Assembly: GCF_001437155.1 (NCBI RefSeq)
Contig: NZ_JQAR01000004.1
Location: forward strand, 56,621 to 120,620
Direction: 5' to 3'
Length of the DNA stretch: 64,000 nucleotides
Source: Liquorilactobacillus mali
GTDB lineage: Bacteria; Bacillota; Bacilli; Lactobacillales; Lactobacillaceae
Shown here: piece by piece, positions 19,991 through 29,570 of the stretch
How the letters are laid out: each line of letters starts with the position of its first letter
Numbering within the stretch: the stretch's first letter is position 1
The notes under the pieces: model-generated
What the model saw: the letters and a program-made list of their open reading frames with translations, nothing else
The model's database searches: none
Told to the model about the DNA's origin: nothing
Position numbers and translations under genes: made by a program

Positions 19991-21330
19991 TGACAGAAAC
20001 ATTTGAACAATTTGGTTTTAATGATTATATCAACAAAGCCTTGAAAAAAATAAATTTTGATACCCCAACAGAGGTCCAGCGACGTTTAATACCAGTGATC
20101 AAAGATGGTAGGAGCGTGGTAGGACAATCGCAGACTGGGAGTGGGAAAACACACACTTTTCTGTTACCAATTATTAATGCAATTGATCCTTCTGTTGAAG
20201 AAGTTCAGGCTGTAATTACGACACCAAGTCGTGAGCTGGCTTATCAAATATATGAGGCAGCAAGGCAAATTGTGGAAGAATATCCTGCACAAGAGTTAAC
20301 TGCAGCTAATTATGTTGGTGGAACTGATAAACAACGTCAGATTGACAAGTTGAAACACCGTCAGCCGCAAATTGTAATTGGAACACCAGGACGCGTACTT
20401 GATTTAGTAAAAAGTGGTGCGTTAGACATTCATAAGGCACATTTTCTTGTAGTGGATGAAGCTGATATGACACTTGATTTAGGCTTTTTAAAAGAAGTTG
20501 ATGCAATTGCTTCAACACTGCCCAATGATTTACAGATGCTGGTCTTTTCAGCAACTATTCCGGAAAAATTAAAACCATTCTTGAAAAAATATATGCAGTC
20601 GCCTGTTGTAGAAGTTGTCGAAAACAAAAACATAATCAGCCCGACAATTGATAATTGGTTGTTGTCGACGAAAGGTCGGGATCGTAACGGACTGATCTAC
20701 AAGTTATTGACGATGGGACAACCTTATCTGGCTTTGATTTTTACCAACACTAAAACAAGAGCCGATGAATTAACTGCTTATTTAAGAGCCCAAGGTTTAA
20801 AGGTAGCTAAGATTCATGGCGGAATCGAACCGCGTGAGAGAAAACGTGTGATGAGAGACGTACAGAATCTTGATTATCAGTATGTCGTTGCAACCGATCT
20901 TGCATCGCGCGGAATTGATATTGAAGGAGTATCACATATTATTAATGATGATCTCCCTGATGATCTGGAATTCTTTATTCATCGTGTCGGAAGAACCGGA
21001 CGAAATGGAATGAGTGGAATCGCGATTACCTTGTACGCTCCGAGTGATGATGAAAAGATTGCTGAACTCGAAGAGATGGGTATAAAGTTCAAACCTAAAG
21101 CAATTAAGAATGATGAGATTGTTGATTCCTACGATCGAGATCGTCGTGAAAAACGTCATGTTAAAAGGGAACGACTTGATGGTAAACTTGTTGGAATGGT
21201 TAAGAAAGAAAAGAAGAAGAGAAAACCAGGATATAAAAATAAGATCAAGCGAGCAATTAAACGACAGGAACAGCAAGACCGTAAGATTAACAGAAGGCAA
21301 AAAACGCGTAATGAGCGTAAGAAACACTAA
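19990..21330 (+). CDS. cshB: DEAD-box RNA helicase, CshB type
   Basis: This is an RNA helicase of the DEAD family, probably the cold-shock/RNA-decay CshB type. Motifs in order are GQSQTGSGKTHTF (I), TPSRELA (Ia), TPGRVLDL (Ib), VVDEADMTLD (II), FSATIP (III), and HRVGRTGR (VI). The C-terminal 70 residues are very basic (KKEKKKRKPGYKNK and on), a likely RNA-binding tail. It overlaps nrnA by one base (TAATG). Confidence 0.92.
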   Translation: MTETFEQFGFNDYINKALKKINFDTPTEVQRRLIPVIKDGRSVVGQSQTGSGKTHTFLLPIINAIDPSVEEVQAVITTPSRELAYQIYEAARQIVEEYPAQELTAANYVGGTDKQRQIDKLKHRQPQIVIGTPGRVLDLVKSGALDIHKAHFLVVDEADMTLDLGFLKEVDAIASTLPNDLQMLVFSATIPEKLKPFLKKYMQSPVVEVVENKNIISPTIDNWLLSTKGRDRNGLIYKLLTMGQPYLALIFTNTKTRADELTAYLRAQGLKVAKIHGGIEPRERKRVMRDVQNLDYQYVVATDLASRGIDIEGVSHIINDDLPDDLEFFIHRVGRTGRNGMSGIAITLYAPSDDEKIAELEEMGIKFKPKAIKNDEIVDSYDRDRREKRHVKRERLDGKLVGMVKKEKKKRKPGYKNKIKRAIKRQEQQDRKINRRQKTRNERKKH

Positions 21331-21359
21331 TTGACTTTTTTTCACAGATTGGCTATACT
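21331..21359 (+). promoter_or_regulatory. promoter of the alaS leader
   Basis: TTGACT (21331-21336), 17 bp, TATACT (21354-21359), directly after the helicase stop codon. Confidence 0.75.
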
Positions 21360-21365
21360 TTTAAT

Positions 21366-21590
21366 GTTTCAGGATATATTCATAATTATTTTAGTTTTTA
21401 GAGAGGGTTTGTTTTAGGTGGAAGGACTCAGCTGGTAATTTGGATGCTCCCTGATGGTATGTTCAGTATATAGTTACGTTAGCTCAACGTTATCGAGTCT
21501 AAAGAGGTAAACGACAAAACATCGTTGCAAGTAAGGTGGTACCGCGCTAAGAAGCGTCCTTACTAGCAACGGTGTTTTTATTGTTTTTTT
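21366..21590 (+). promoter_or_regulatory. T-box riboswitch leader of alaS (alanine)
   Basis: The T-box sequence AAGGTGGTACCGCG is at 21533-21546. It is followed by CCTTACTAGCAACGGTGTTTTT, whose stem can pair with the upstream CGTTGCAAGTAAGG as a terminator. Stem I shows the distal AGAGAGG element. The specifier position, one base after GGA in the loop, reads GCT (21446-21448), an alanine codon, which agrees with the downstream gene. The specifier loop lacks the usual AGTA partner, so it is somewhat divergent. Uncharged tRNA-Ala would allow read-through. Confidence 0.9.
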
Positions 21591-21607
21591 GAAAGGAAAG
21601 GGAAGAA

Positions 21608-24250
21608 ATGAAGCAATTATCAAGTGCACAAATTCGACAAATGTATTTAGATTTTTTTAAGAGTAAGGGACATGAGGTAATGCAGAGTGCACCGCTTGTA
21701 CCACATGATGATCCCACCTTACTATGGATTAACTCTGGTGTTGCTACGATGAAGAAGTTCTTCGATGGTTCTGTAGTACCAGACAATCCAAGAATTACCA
21801 GTTCACAAAAGAGTATCCGTACAAATGATATTGAAAATGTCGGACATACTGCTAGGCATCATACTTTATTTGAAATGCTAGGCAATTTTTCGGTTGGAGA
21901 TTATTTTAAGGAAGAAGCAATCACATGGGCTTGGGAATTGTTGACTAGTCCAAAATGGTTTGGAATGGATCCAGAAAAGTTATATGTTACTGTTTATCCA
22001 AAGGATACTGAAGCAAAACGTATTTGGTTAGAAGAAGTTAAGCTTCCTAAGGACCATATTTATGAAGTTGAAGATAATTTTTGGGATATTGGTGAAGGAC
22101 CTAGTGGACCTGATTCAGAAATCTTCTATGATCGTGGACAGGAATTTAATAATCTTTCGGAAGACGATCCGGAAAGCTATCCTGGTGGTGAAAATGAACG
22201 CTACCTTGAAATCTGGAACATTGTTTTCTCCGAGTTCAATCATAAGCCGGACGGTACGTACGAACCACTACCACATAAGAATATTGATACAGGTATGGGG
22301 TTAGAGCGTGTTGTTTCTGTTTTCCAGAATGCACGTACTAATTTTGAAACAGATTTATTCTTACCATTGATTAAGAAAGCCGAAGAATTAGGGAATGGCG
22401 TAAAATATGGTGATTCTCCTGCAACGGATGTCTCATTTAAGGTTATTGCCGACCATATTCGTGCCGTAACTTTTGCTATTGGCGATGGTGCTTTGCCTTC
22501 AAATGAAGGTCGTGGCTACGTTATCAGAAGATTGATCAGACGAGCAGTAATGCATGGACAGAAACTCGGAATTGATAAAGCATTTCTCTATCTTTTGGTA
22601 CCGATTGTTGGGCAGATTATGAAATCGCATTATCCAGAAGTTCTTGAGCAATCTGAGTACATTGCTAAGGTAGTGAGAATGGAAGAAGATCGTTTTAATG
22701 AAACACTGAAAGATGGTCTACAGTTATTGAATGAGATGATTGCTGATGCAAAAGAAAAAGGTTCAAACAAACTCTCGGGTAAGCTCGCTTTTAAACTCTA
22801 TGATACTTATGGTTTTCCATTTGAATTAACGACTGAATACGTGCAAGAACAGAATTTTACAGTTGATGAGGCCGAGTTTGATGAACAGATGAAGCAGCAA
22901 AAGGAACGTGCACGTGCTGCTCGTAGTAATGCTAAATCAATGGGTGTTCAAAACGGACTTTTGACGGATATTAAAACGGAAAGCAAGTATGTCGGCTACG
23001 AGAAACTGGTTACTGTAGGAACACTGAAGGACATTATTGTTGATAATCAATTAGTTGATAATGTTTCTGCAGGGACTGCTGATTTGATTTTCAGTGAAAC
23101 ACCTTTTTATGCTGAAATGGGTGGTCAAGTTGCAGATCAAGGCATAATCATGGATAAAGCTGGTAATGTGGTTGCGAAAGTCACAAATGTACAACATGCG
23201 CCAAATGGGCAAAACATGCATACAGTCGAAGTTCTCAGTCCACTAACGATCAATCAAGGTTACAAGTTGGTTGTTGATGAGAAGTTCCATAACAAGGTAC
23301 GCAAGAACCATACGGCAACTCATCTGTTGGATCAGGCATTGCGCGATGTTTTAGGGGAACACACTCACCAGGCTGGTTCTTTGGTTGAACCAACGTATTT
23401 ACGTTTTGATTTTACAAATCTTGGTTCTGTGACTCCTGAAGATTTACACAAGGTCGAACAGATTGTTAATGAAAAGATTTGGGCTAATCTCGAAGTCAAC
23501 ACAGTTGAAACAGACATAGAATCAGCCAAAAAAATGGGTGCAATCGCACTATTCTCTGAGAAATATGGTGATGTAGTTCGTGTCGTAAAAATCGGTGGTT
23601 ACTCAATGGAATTTTGTGGAGGTAATCACGCTGCTAATACCGGTGAACTTGGACTATTCAAAATAGTTGCTGAATCTGGTGTTGGCGCAGGGGTCCGCCG
23701 GATTGAAGCTGTAACATCAAGAGAGGCTTTCGAATTTCTAGAAGAGAAAGGCAACTTATTACAAGATGTTGCTAACCAATTGAAGGTAACACAGCTTAAG
23801 GAAGTTCCACGAAAAGTTGAAGCTCTGCAATCTGAGATCAAAGACTTAGAGCAGCAAAAAAGTTCTTTAGAAGCTAAGTTTGCAAATCAACAGGCAGCTG
23901 ATATCTTCAATAGAAGTGAAAAAATTGGTGATCTGACACTGATTGCGTCGCAAGTTAAGGTGTCAGGGATGGATCAATTACGTCAGTTAGCAGACCAATG
24001 GAAAGAAAAGAATATTTCCGATGTTCTCGTCTTGGCAACGGCTACTGCTGAAAACAAAGTCAACTTGATTGCCGCAGCTTCTCCAGTCGCTATTAAAGCA
24101 GGTGTAAAAGCAGGTGATCTGATCAAATCAATCTCACCTCTTGTAGGCGGTGGCGGTGGCGGCCGACCTGATATGGCACAAGCTGGTGGGAAGAAGCCAG
24201 AAGAAATTAGCAAGGCCTTGGAAGCAGCAAAAAAATATTTATTAAAGTAG
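21608..24250 (+). CDS. alaS: alanyl-tRNA synthetase
   Basis: This enzyme charges tRNA-Ala. It is a class II synthetase with N-terminal motifs including FEMLGNFSVGDYFKEEA and the GDGALPSNEGRGYVIRR region. The editing domain has metal ligands HTATHLLDQALR and the CGGNH pair. The C-terminal DHHA1 domain ends in GGGGGGRPDMAQAGG. 880 aa is full length. The AAAGGAAAGGGAAG site is strong. It is expressed through the alanine T-box leader. Confidence 0.97.
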   Translation: MKQLSSAQIRQMYLDFFKSKGHEVMQSAPLVPHDDPTLLWINSGVATMKKFFDGSVVPDNPRITSSQKSIRTNDIENVGHTARHHTLFEMLGNFSVGDYFKEEAITWAWELLTSPKWFGMDPEKLYVTVYPKDTEAKRIWLEEVKLPKDHIYEVEDNFWDIGEGPSGPDSEIFYDRGQEFNNLSEDDPESYPGGENERYLEIWNIVFSEFNHKPDGTYEPLPHKNIDTGMGLERVVSVFQNARTNFETDLFLPLIKKAEELGNGVKYGDSPATDVSFKVIADHIRAVTFAIGDGALPSNEGRGYVIRRLIRRAVMHGQKLGIDKAFLYLLVPIVGQIMKSHYPEVLEQSEYIAKVVRMEEDRFNETLKDGLQLLNEMIADAKEKGSNKLSGKLAFKLYDTYGFPFELTTEYVQEQNFTVDEAEFDEQMKQQKERARAARSNAKSMGVQNGLLTDIKTESKYVGYEKLVTVGTLKDIIVDNQLVDNVSAGTADLIFSETPFYAEMGGQVADQGIIMDKAGNVVAKVTNVQHAPNGQNMHTVEVLSPLTINQGYKLVVDEKFHNKVRKNHTATHLLDQALRDVLGEHTHQAGSLVEPTYLRFDFTNLGSVTPEDLHKVEQIVNEKIWANLEVNTVETDIESAKKMGAIALFSEKYGDVVRVVKIGGYSMEFCGGNHAANTGELGLFKIVAESGVGAGVRRIEAVTSREAFEFLEEKGNLLQDVANQLKVTQLKEVPRKVEALQSEIKDLEQQKSSLEAKFANQQAADIFNRSEKIGDLTLIASQVKVSGMDQLRQLADQWKEKNISDVLVLATATAENKVNLIAAASPVAIKAGVKAGDLIKSISPLVGGGGGGRPDMAQAGGKKPEEISKALEAAKKYLLK

Positions 24251-24268
24251 AAAAAGCATAAATGTTAG

Positions 24269-24297
24269 TTGACATCATGCGTAATAAGTTTTAGTAT
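24269..24297 (+). promoter_or_regulatory. promoter of the oppA-pepT leader
   Basis: TTGACA (24269-24274), 17 bp, TAGTAT (24292-24297). Confidence 0.75.
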
Positions 24298-24303
24298 ATC
24301 TAA

Positions 24304-24592
24304 GTGATTTCTAATAATATTAAGCTTTGATAAGATGAGTAATGTAAATGTCTTCTACAGAAAACCGATATTGCTGAGAGCGGTAAAGATTATTTTACAT
24401 GAATATGGTCTTTTAGCTGTTAGCTGGTGAGTGGTTGATAAGCTGGTTATGGGTTGCCCATTATAGCATACGAGTATGATGATACTTTGTGAGAATAGAA
24501 TTGTGAAATTCTATTAAAAATGGGTGGTAACACGGATATGATAATTTAATTTCGTCCCTTTTGAGCATTTAGCTCAAGAGGGACTTTTTTAT
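24304..24592 (+). promoter_or_regulatory. T-box riboswitch leader of oppA-pepT, predicted methionine
   Basis: The T-box variant GGGTGGTAACACGG is at 24522-24535. A perfect terminator hairpin GTCCCTTTTGAGC/GCTCAAGAGGGAC with six T follows (24554-24591). In stem I the AGTA motif (24335-24338) faces GAA-T-ATG-G. By the GAA-N-specifier-purine geometry of known leaders, the specifier is ATG (24405-24407), methionine. The 371 bp between alaS and oppA is fully explained by promoter plus leader. Confidence 0.85.
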
Positions 24593-24621
24593 TATAAAAA
24601 TCTAAAAAGGGAGAGAAGAAA

Positions 24622-26274
24622 ATGAATAAGTTTCTAAAAGTGGGGATTCTTTTAGCTGTATCAAGTGTATTTTTAGTGTCTTGTGGCACCAAAAATGATT
24701 CAAGAACTAGTAATATAAATGGAGGGAAATTGGCAAATAGTCAAATACTAAATTGGACTGAAAGTTCAACATTGGCAACTGCAGATTTGGCAAAGGCCAC
24801 AGATACGCTGAGTTTTAATGTCTTATTAAATACGCAAGAAGGATTATATCGTTTAGATAAGAGTGGAGTACCAAGAAATGCGTTAGCAACCAAAACTAAA
24901 ATTTCAGATAACGGAAAGGTTTATACTTTTAATCTTCGGAAAGATGCTGAGTGGTCTAATGGTCAAAAGGTTACTGCAAAGGATTTTGTTTATTCATGGA
25001 GAAGAATAGTAAATCCAAAAACGGCTTCTCAGGATGCTTTTTATCTATATCAAGTGAAAAATGCCCAAGAAGTAAATAGTGGGAAAAAGTCGTTAGATAC
25101 TTTAGGGATAAAGGCGATAGGAAACTATAAGCTTCAGGTAACTTTAACAAAACCAGTTAGTTATTTTAAAAAACTTCTCGCTTGGCCACTTTTCTTCCCA
25201 ACTAATCAAAAAGCAGTAGAAAAATTTGGTTCAAAATATGGGACACAGGCAAAATATACTGTTTCTGATGGACCTTTCAAGTTGACAAAATGGACTGGTA
25301 CAAATAAGAAATGGACTTTGGTGAAGAATAATAAATATTGGGACAAAAAGAATGTGCATTTAAAGAAAATTAATGAACTTGTAACTGAAAGCACAACGAC
25401 GAGCTATGATTTGTATCAAGGTAAAAAAGTTGATGAAACTCTTCTGAGCGGTCAACAGGTGAAGAATAATCTAAACAATAAAAATTTTGTCAAACGCTTA
25501 CCAACAGCAACTACAAGGCTTGATTTGAATCAAAACCAAGTAGCTGCATTTAAGAATTTGAACATTAGGAGAGCAATTTCACTTGCAATTAATAGAACAG
25601 CGCTAACGAATAAAGTTTTGGAAGATGGTTCAGTCCCGCTGAAGGGATTCGTACCATCTGGAATGGGCAATAATCCCAAAACAAAGGAAGCATTTAGTAG
25701 TGAAACGTATGTAAAGAAATCCGTAAGTTATAATTTAAAAGAAGCAAAAGCATTGTTAAAAAAGGGCTATAAAGAAACGGGGACTAAAAATCTTAAATTT
25801 ACAATTGTTACTGCAGATACAGATAGCAGTAGACAGGCGGTGGAATATTTACAGAGTGCATTAGATGCTTTGCCAAATGTTTCAGTTGAAGTATCCACAA
25901 TACCTTTTGTGCAGTTATTAGCAAAACAGAAGGCAGGCAATTATCAAGCAACAATTAAAACGTGGCAATCGGTTTTTGCAGATCCAATTAATTTCTTGGA
26001 CGTTTATGAAAGTAATTCCTCTTACAATAATTCAGGTTGGGAGAATGAAAAGTATGATAAATTACTTGATGAAGCAGAAAATGTATATGGAAATTCACCG
26101 ATGAAACGTTGGAACAAATTAGTTGAAGCGGAGAAGTTATTAATGGAAGAACAAGGAACAATTCCTTTGTATCAAGTTGCTAAATCTCAGTTACTACGTT
26201 CAAATGTAAAAAATGTGGTTTATAATCCTGCTGGTGTGCCATATGATTGGAAATCTGCATATATAGCAAGATAA
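24622..26274 (+). CDS. oligopeptide ABC transporter substrate-binding lipoprotein (OppA family)
   Basis: This is a 550-aa periplasmic-binding-protein type lipoprotein (SBP family 5). The signal peptide ends in the lipobox VFLVSCG, so Cys near residue 21 is the lipid anchor. Family landmarks are the WTESSTLATADLAKATDT start of the mature domain, AEWSNGQKVTAKDFVYSWRRI, and NIRRAISLAINR. No permease or ATPase gene follows, so it must work with an Opp system encoded elsewhere. pepT is next in the same transcript, and the Met T-box suggests peptide-derived methionine supply (inference). Confidence 0.92.
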   Translation: MNKFLKVGILLAVSSVFLVSCGTKNDSRTSNINGGKLANSQILNWTESSTLATADLAKATDTLSFNVLLNTQEGLYRLDKSGVPRNALATKTKISDNGKVYTFNLRKDAEWSNGQKVTAKDFVYSWRRIVNPKTASQDAFYLYQVKNAQEVNSGKKSLDTLGIKAIGNYKLQVTLTKPVSYFKKLLAWPLFFPTNQKAVEKFGSKYGTQAKYTVSDGPFKLTKWTGTNKKWTLVKNNKYWDKKNVHLKKINELVTESTTTSYDLYQGKKVDETLLSGQQVKNNLNNKNFVKRLPTATTRLDLNQNQVAAFKNLNIRRAISLAINRTALTNKVLEDGSVPLKGFVPSGMGNNPKTKEAFSSETYVKKSVSYNLKEAKALLKKGYKETGTKNLKFTIVTADTDSSRQAVEYLQSALDALPNVSVEVSTIPFVQLLAKQKAGNYQATIKTWQSVFADPINFLDVYESNSSYNNSGWENEKYDKLLDEAENVYGNSPMKRWNKLVEAEKLLMEEQGTIPLYQVAKSQLLRSNVKNVVYNPAGVPYDWKSAYIAR

Positions 26275-26290
26275 TGAAAGGTAGTTTATT

Positions 26291-27544
26291 ATGATCGAAG
26301 ATGAATATAATGATTTTATTGAAAAAAAATTCATTGAGTATGCTAAAGTAAATACGCGCTCTGATGAAGAAAGTAAGAAAATTCCAACAACAAGTGGTCA
26401 GGTTAAACTTGCTAAAATTATTGTCAATGATTTAAAAAGAATTGGTGTTGCTAATATTGTTTATGATCAAAATGATGGTTATGTAGTTGCTTCGCTGTCA
26501 GCTAATATTAAGGAAAATATTGATACAATTGGATTTATTGCACATTTAGATACAGCAAATTTTAAGTCAGAAAACATAAAGCCGATTGTTCATAGAAATT
26601 ATGATGGAAATGATGTAGTTTTAAACGCTGGGAAGAAGATTACAATGAGCCTCGATGAGTTCCCAAATCTAAAGAATTATACGGGTCAAACATTAATTAC
26701 CAGTGATGGAACAACTCTGTTAGGAGTTGATGATAAGGCTGGTATTATTGAGATTATCACGGCATTTAAATATCTGATAGCTCATCCAGATATTAAACAT
26801 GGTGAGATTTTTGCAGCCTTTGGTCCAGATGAGGAAATCGGATATGGTGCGAAAAGATTTGACATTCGTAAATTTAAAGCAAGTTTTGCTTACACATTGG
26901 ATAATGGACTTCCAGGACAAATTGAAGATGAAACTTTCAACGCCGCGCAAGCTAAAATTAGGGTTAAGGGAACATCAGTGCATCCAGGTGATGCTTTTGG
27001 AACAATGATCAATGCAACTACGATCGCGAATAAAATAATTACAGCCTTACCTGAAAATGAAGTTCCAGAAAAAAGTAAAGGCAGAGATGGATTCTTTTTG
27101 GTCACTGAAAGTAATACAACGGTGAGTGAGGCATATTTGAATATAATTATTAGAGATTTCGATGATAAAAAGTTTCTAATGAAAAAGGTACTTTTAAAAG
27201 ACATTGTGGATAAAATTAATCAAAAATTTGATTATGAACGTGTTACTTTAGAGATGCAGGATCAATATCACAATATTAAAACTGATATTAATAAAACACC
27301 TTATATAATTGATTTGGTGAAAAGAGCATATACGAAGTTGGGGTTAAAGACAACTGTTCATCCTTTCAGGGGAGGAACTGATGGAAATGCAATTACTGAA
27401 AAAGGCATTCCTACCCCAAATTTGTTTAATGGAGGCGAAAATTTCCATGGACAGTATGAATTTATCACAGTTGAGGCTATGAAATTAACAGCGAACATGG
27501 TGGTTGAGATAATAAAAGAACACGTAATTTATTCCAATGAATAA
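26291..27544 (+). CDS. pepT: peptidase T (tripeptide aminopeptidase)
   Basis: This is an M20-family dizinc aminopeptidase that releases N-terminal residues of tripeptides in the cytoplasm. Metal and catalytic motifs are FIAHLDTANF (His, Asp), LLGVDDKAGI (Asp bridge), and FGPDEEIGYGA (Glu pair). HPFRGGTDGNAI lies near the C-terminus. 417 aa is normal. It lies 16 bp after the oligopeptide-binding protein, so uptake and cleavage are co-transcribed. Confidence 0.95.
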   Translation: MIEDEYNDFIEKKFIEYAKVNTRSDEESKKIPTTSGQVKLAKIIVNDLKRIGVANIVYDQNDGYVVASLSANIKENIDTIGFIAHLDTANFKSENIKPIVHRNYDGNDVVLNAGKKITMSLDEFPNLKNYTGQTLITSDGTTLLGVDDKAGIIEIITAFKYLIAHPDIKHGEIFAAFGPDEEIGYGAKRFDIRKFKASFAYTLDNGLPGQIEDETFNAAQAKIRVKGTSVHPGDAFGTMINATTIANKIITALPENEVPEKSKGRDGFFLVTESNTTVSEAYLNIIIRDFDDKKFLMKKVLLKDIVDKINQKFDYERVTLEMQDQYHNIKTDINKTPYIIDLVKRAYTKLGLKTTVHPFRGGTDGNAITEKGIPTPNLFNGGENFHGQYEFITVEAMKLTANMVVEIIKEHVIYSNE

Positions 27545-27616
27545 TTTAAAAAAGAATGGTATGATATAAGTCAGTAAAATTTGAACACTTGTGAGAAATT
27601 TTGATTAATAGAATAT

Positions 27617-27665
27617 ATATAATAGACCAAGCCAAATGTTAACTTTTTGACTTGGTCTATTATAT
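27617..27665. terminator. bidirectional terminator between pepT and the FMN oxidase homologue
   Basis: A perfect 15-bp inverted repeat (ATATAATAGACCAAG with CTTGGTCTATTATAT) has a 19-nt loop and T-rich flanks on both sides. It serves the two convergent genes. Nothing else is seen between 27,545 and 27,787. Confidence 0.8.
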
Positions 27666-27787
27666 TTGTATTATCGTATAAATTAACGCACAACAATAGA
27701 GATTTCAAATATCAAGATTATTGTGTCTAATACGATGAATGTAAGTTTATATGAATCTTTAAGATCTTTTAAGCAGTTGATAAAAAA

Positions 27788-28912
27788 TTAAATTCCTGGA
27801 TAAGCATACTCTAAGCGAGCGTTATTCTTAAGTTCCTTGATATTAGTTACGCCAGCAAGAAGCATTGTATTTAGCAGTTCTGTACGAAGCTGTTCCAAAA
27901 CCGAAGTTACTCCTTTAGAGCCGCCAAAATGGAGCCCATAAAGAGGTGCACGTCCAATTGCTACTAGATCAGCCCCAAGTGCAAGAGCTTTGAAAACCTG
28001 TTGTCCACGCCTAATACCACTATCAAATACGATAGGAACGCGTTTGTTTACAGCCTCGGCGATTTCTGGAAGAGCCTTGATGGTTGAACGAATTCCATCC
28101 AGTTGACGTCCTCCCGTATTTGAAATCCAGATGCCATCTGCTCCATTCTCAATTGCACGAATTGCATCTTCACCAGATTGGATTCCTTTAATTAGAACAG
28201 GTAAGCCAGTTTGTTTTTTGATCTTAGTGATTTCTTCTGGTTTGATATCTCGTTTACGGTTGTTGACTTTTAAAATATCAAGGCCAGTGGGGTATTCAGG
28301 AAATGCAGCAAGCTGACGGAAAGGCAAATCAGGATCAAAATCAAAATGATTGCGAATATCACGTTCACGACGTCCAAAGCTTGCTCCAAAAACACCGACA
28401 ACAATAGCTTTTGCCCCTTGTTGAACAGCTTCATTCAGCAGAAAGTCGTTCAGATGTTGATTCTGGTCAAAACTGAATTGATAAAACCAGGGAGCCGCTG
28501 GAGTTGATCCATGAATTGTTTTGAGTAGCTGATTACTGAAAGTTGAAATGGTCATTAAACTACCGGCATTATACGTACCTTTAAGCGTTCCTGATTCTGC
28601 CGAAGCGTGTACCAGACCATGTGCAGCACTTGGTGAAACAATAATTGGAGTCTTTAATTTTATGCCCAGAATTTCTGAGGTGGTATTACCTTTGCTTTCA
28701 TCAAGTCCATGTATAACACTTGGTACAATTTCCCAGTTATCAAAATCACTGATATTATGATGAAGTGTATGCTCAGCACCGGCACCACCGACAATAAAAT
28801 CAGCTTCTTTTTCATGCGCAGCAGCTGCCATTGACTTTTCGAATTCTCTTTCTAAATCTGGAATATTAATAATCTCAAGCTTCTTTTCGGCTGATCCTGT
28901 ATTGTATGACAT
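27788..28912 (-). CDS. FMN-dependent alpha-hydroxy-acid oxidase family protein lacking the catalytic histidine
   Basis: This 374-aa TIM-barrel flavoprotein is of the L-lactate oxidase/glycolate oxidase family. FMN-site features are kept: PVLIKGIQ (Lys242), GGRQLDG (Arg269), and PIVFDSGIRRG with the GADLVAIGRAPLYG phosphate loop. The proton-abstracting histidine of SNHGGRQ is Thr266 here (SNTGGRQ). The lactate-oxidase Tyr40, Tyr146 and Asp174 positions read Phe39, Phe146 and Phe175. Normal hydroxy-acid oxidation is therefore doubtful, and the substrate is unknown. It is expressed from a T-box leader whose specifier is ATG, divergent from metQNI. Confidence 0.88.
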   Translation of the reverse strand: MSYNTGSAEKKLEIINIPDLEREFEKSMAAAAHEKEADFIVGGAGAEHTLHHNISDFDNWEIVPSVIHGLDESKGNTTSEILGIKLKTPIIVSPSAAHGLVHASAESGTLKGTYNAGSLMTISTFSNQLLKTIHGSTPAAPWFYQFSFDQNQHLNDFLLNEAVQQGAKAIVVGVFGASFGRRERDIRNHFDFDPDLPFRQLAAFPEYPTGLDILKVNNRKRDIKPEEITKIKKQTGLPVLIKGIQSGEDAIRAIENGADGIWISNTGGRQLDGIRSTIKALPEIAEAVNKRVPIVFDSGIRRGQQVFKALALGADLVAIGRAPLYGLHFGGSKGVTSVLEQLRTELLNTMLLAGVTNIKELKNNARLEYAYPGI

Positions 28913-29097
28913 ATTGACAACTCCTTTTTGATTTTAATTAGTAATTGTACTATTAAAGATAAGGTGCTTAAGAAAAATGGAGGTAAATGACAAGACTATG
29001 GGAGTTAAGTGACGCATAGCCAATCGTTATGTATGTTTTGAAAACTCAATATTAACACCCATAATCTCTCTATATAATATAGATTCTGGTAAGACAC

Positions 29098-29358
29098 AAA
29101 AACGCCTCTTGCTTATGCAAGGGACGTTCTACCGTGGTACCACCCATATTCGTAATAAATATACTACCTCAAGGCACAAAAATGCCCGAGATTGTAACGT
29201 ATCTCAACGTATTTTGAGCTTGCACTCTCAATATGACTCCGGATTCATCTTCAAAAGTTCGTTTAATCTGTCCTTTCACTATACGACAGTCGCTTAAATT
29301 TACTAGAACAGTCTACTCTTTCCATTTGCGTCTAAAATATTAAAACTACTAATTTATT
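29098..29358 (-). promoter_or_regulatory. T-box riboswitch leader of the FMN protein, predicted methionine
   Basis: On the minus strand ATGGGTGGTACCACGG (T-box) is followed by CCCTTGC-ATAA-GCAAGAGG and a T-run (terminator at 29098-29129). Stem I contains AGTA facing GAA-G-ATG-A, with the specifier ATG at 29248-29246. The local sequence TTTTGAAGATG closely matches the metQ leader (TTTTGGAAGATG). Between this leader and the start codon (28913-29097) I see only the ribosome site and no further motif. Confidence 0.85.
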
Positions 29359-29363
29359 CTGAG

Positions 29364-29390
29364 CTTATATTATATAAAAAGAAATGTCAA
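29364..29390 (-). promoter_or_regulatory. promoter of the FMN protein leader
   Basis: On the minus strand TTGACA (29390-29385) is followed by 15 bp and TATAAG (29369-29364). The spacing is short; an overlapping TATAAT lies closer still. Confidence 0.5.
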
Positions 29391-29536
29391 CTAAATCTAA
29401 ATCATTAAAATAAGAACAATGAGTTTTATGAGCGTTGAATTAGTGAAACAAAGATGAAGGGTGTAACTATTTCATGCTGGATTCTAAGGATAAAAACTTG
29501 TAAAAGTGTCTGTTGCTATTTTTTTTAATTTTTTTC

Positions 29537-29564
29537 TTGACAAAAGTAAAGATTCGATTAGAAT
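29537..29564 (+). promoter_or_regulatory. promoter of the metQNI leader
   Basis: TTGACA (29537-29542), 16 bp, TAGAAT (29559-29564). It is about 150 bp from the divergent promoter of the FMN protein. The DNA between (29391-29536) shows no gene. Confidence 0.7.
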
Positions 29565-29570
29565 GATACC

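Noticed and set aside
27788-28912. Plain assignment as L-lactate oxidase
   Set aside because: Overall similarity is clear, but the catalytic histidine and three further active-site residues are missing, so the activity should not be assumed.
29109-29297. 62-codon plus-strand frame
   Set aside because: It lies wholly within the minus-strand T-box leader; RNA structure explains the sequence.
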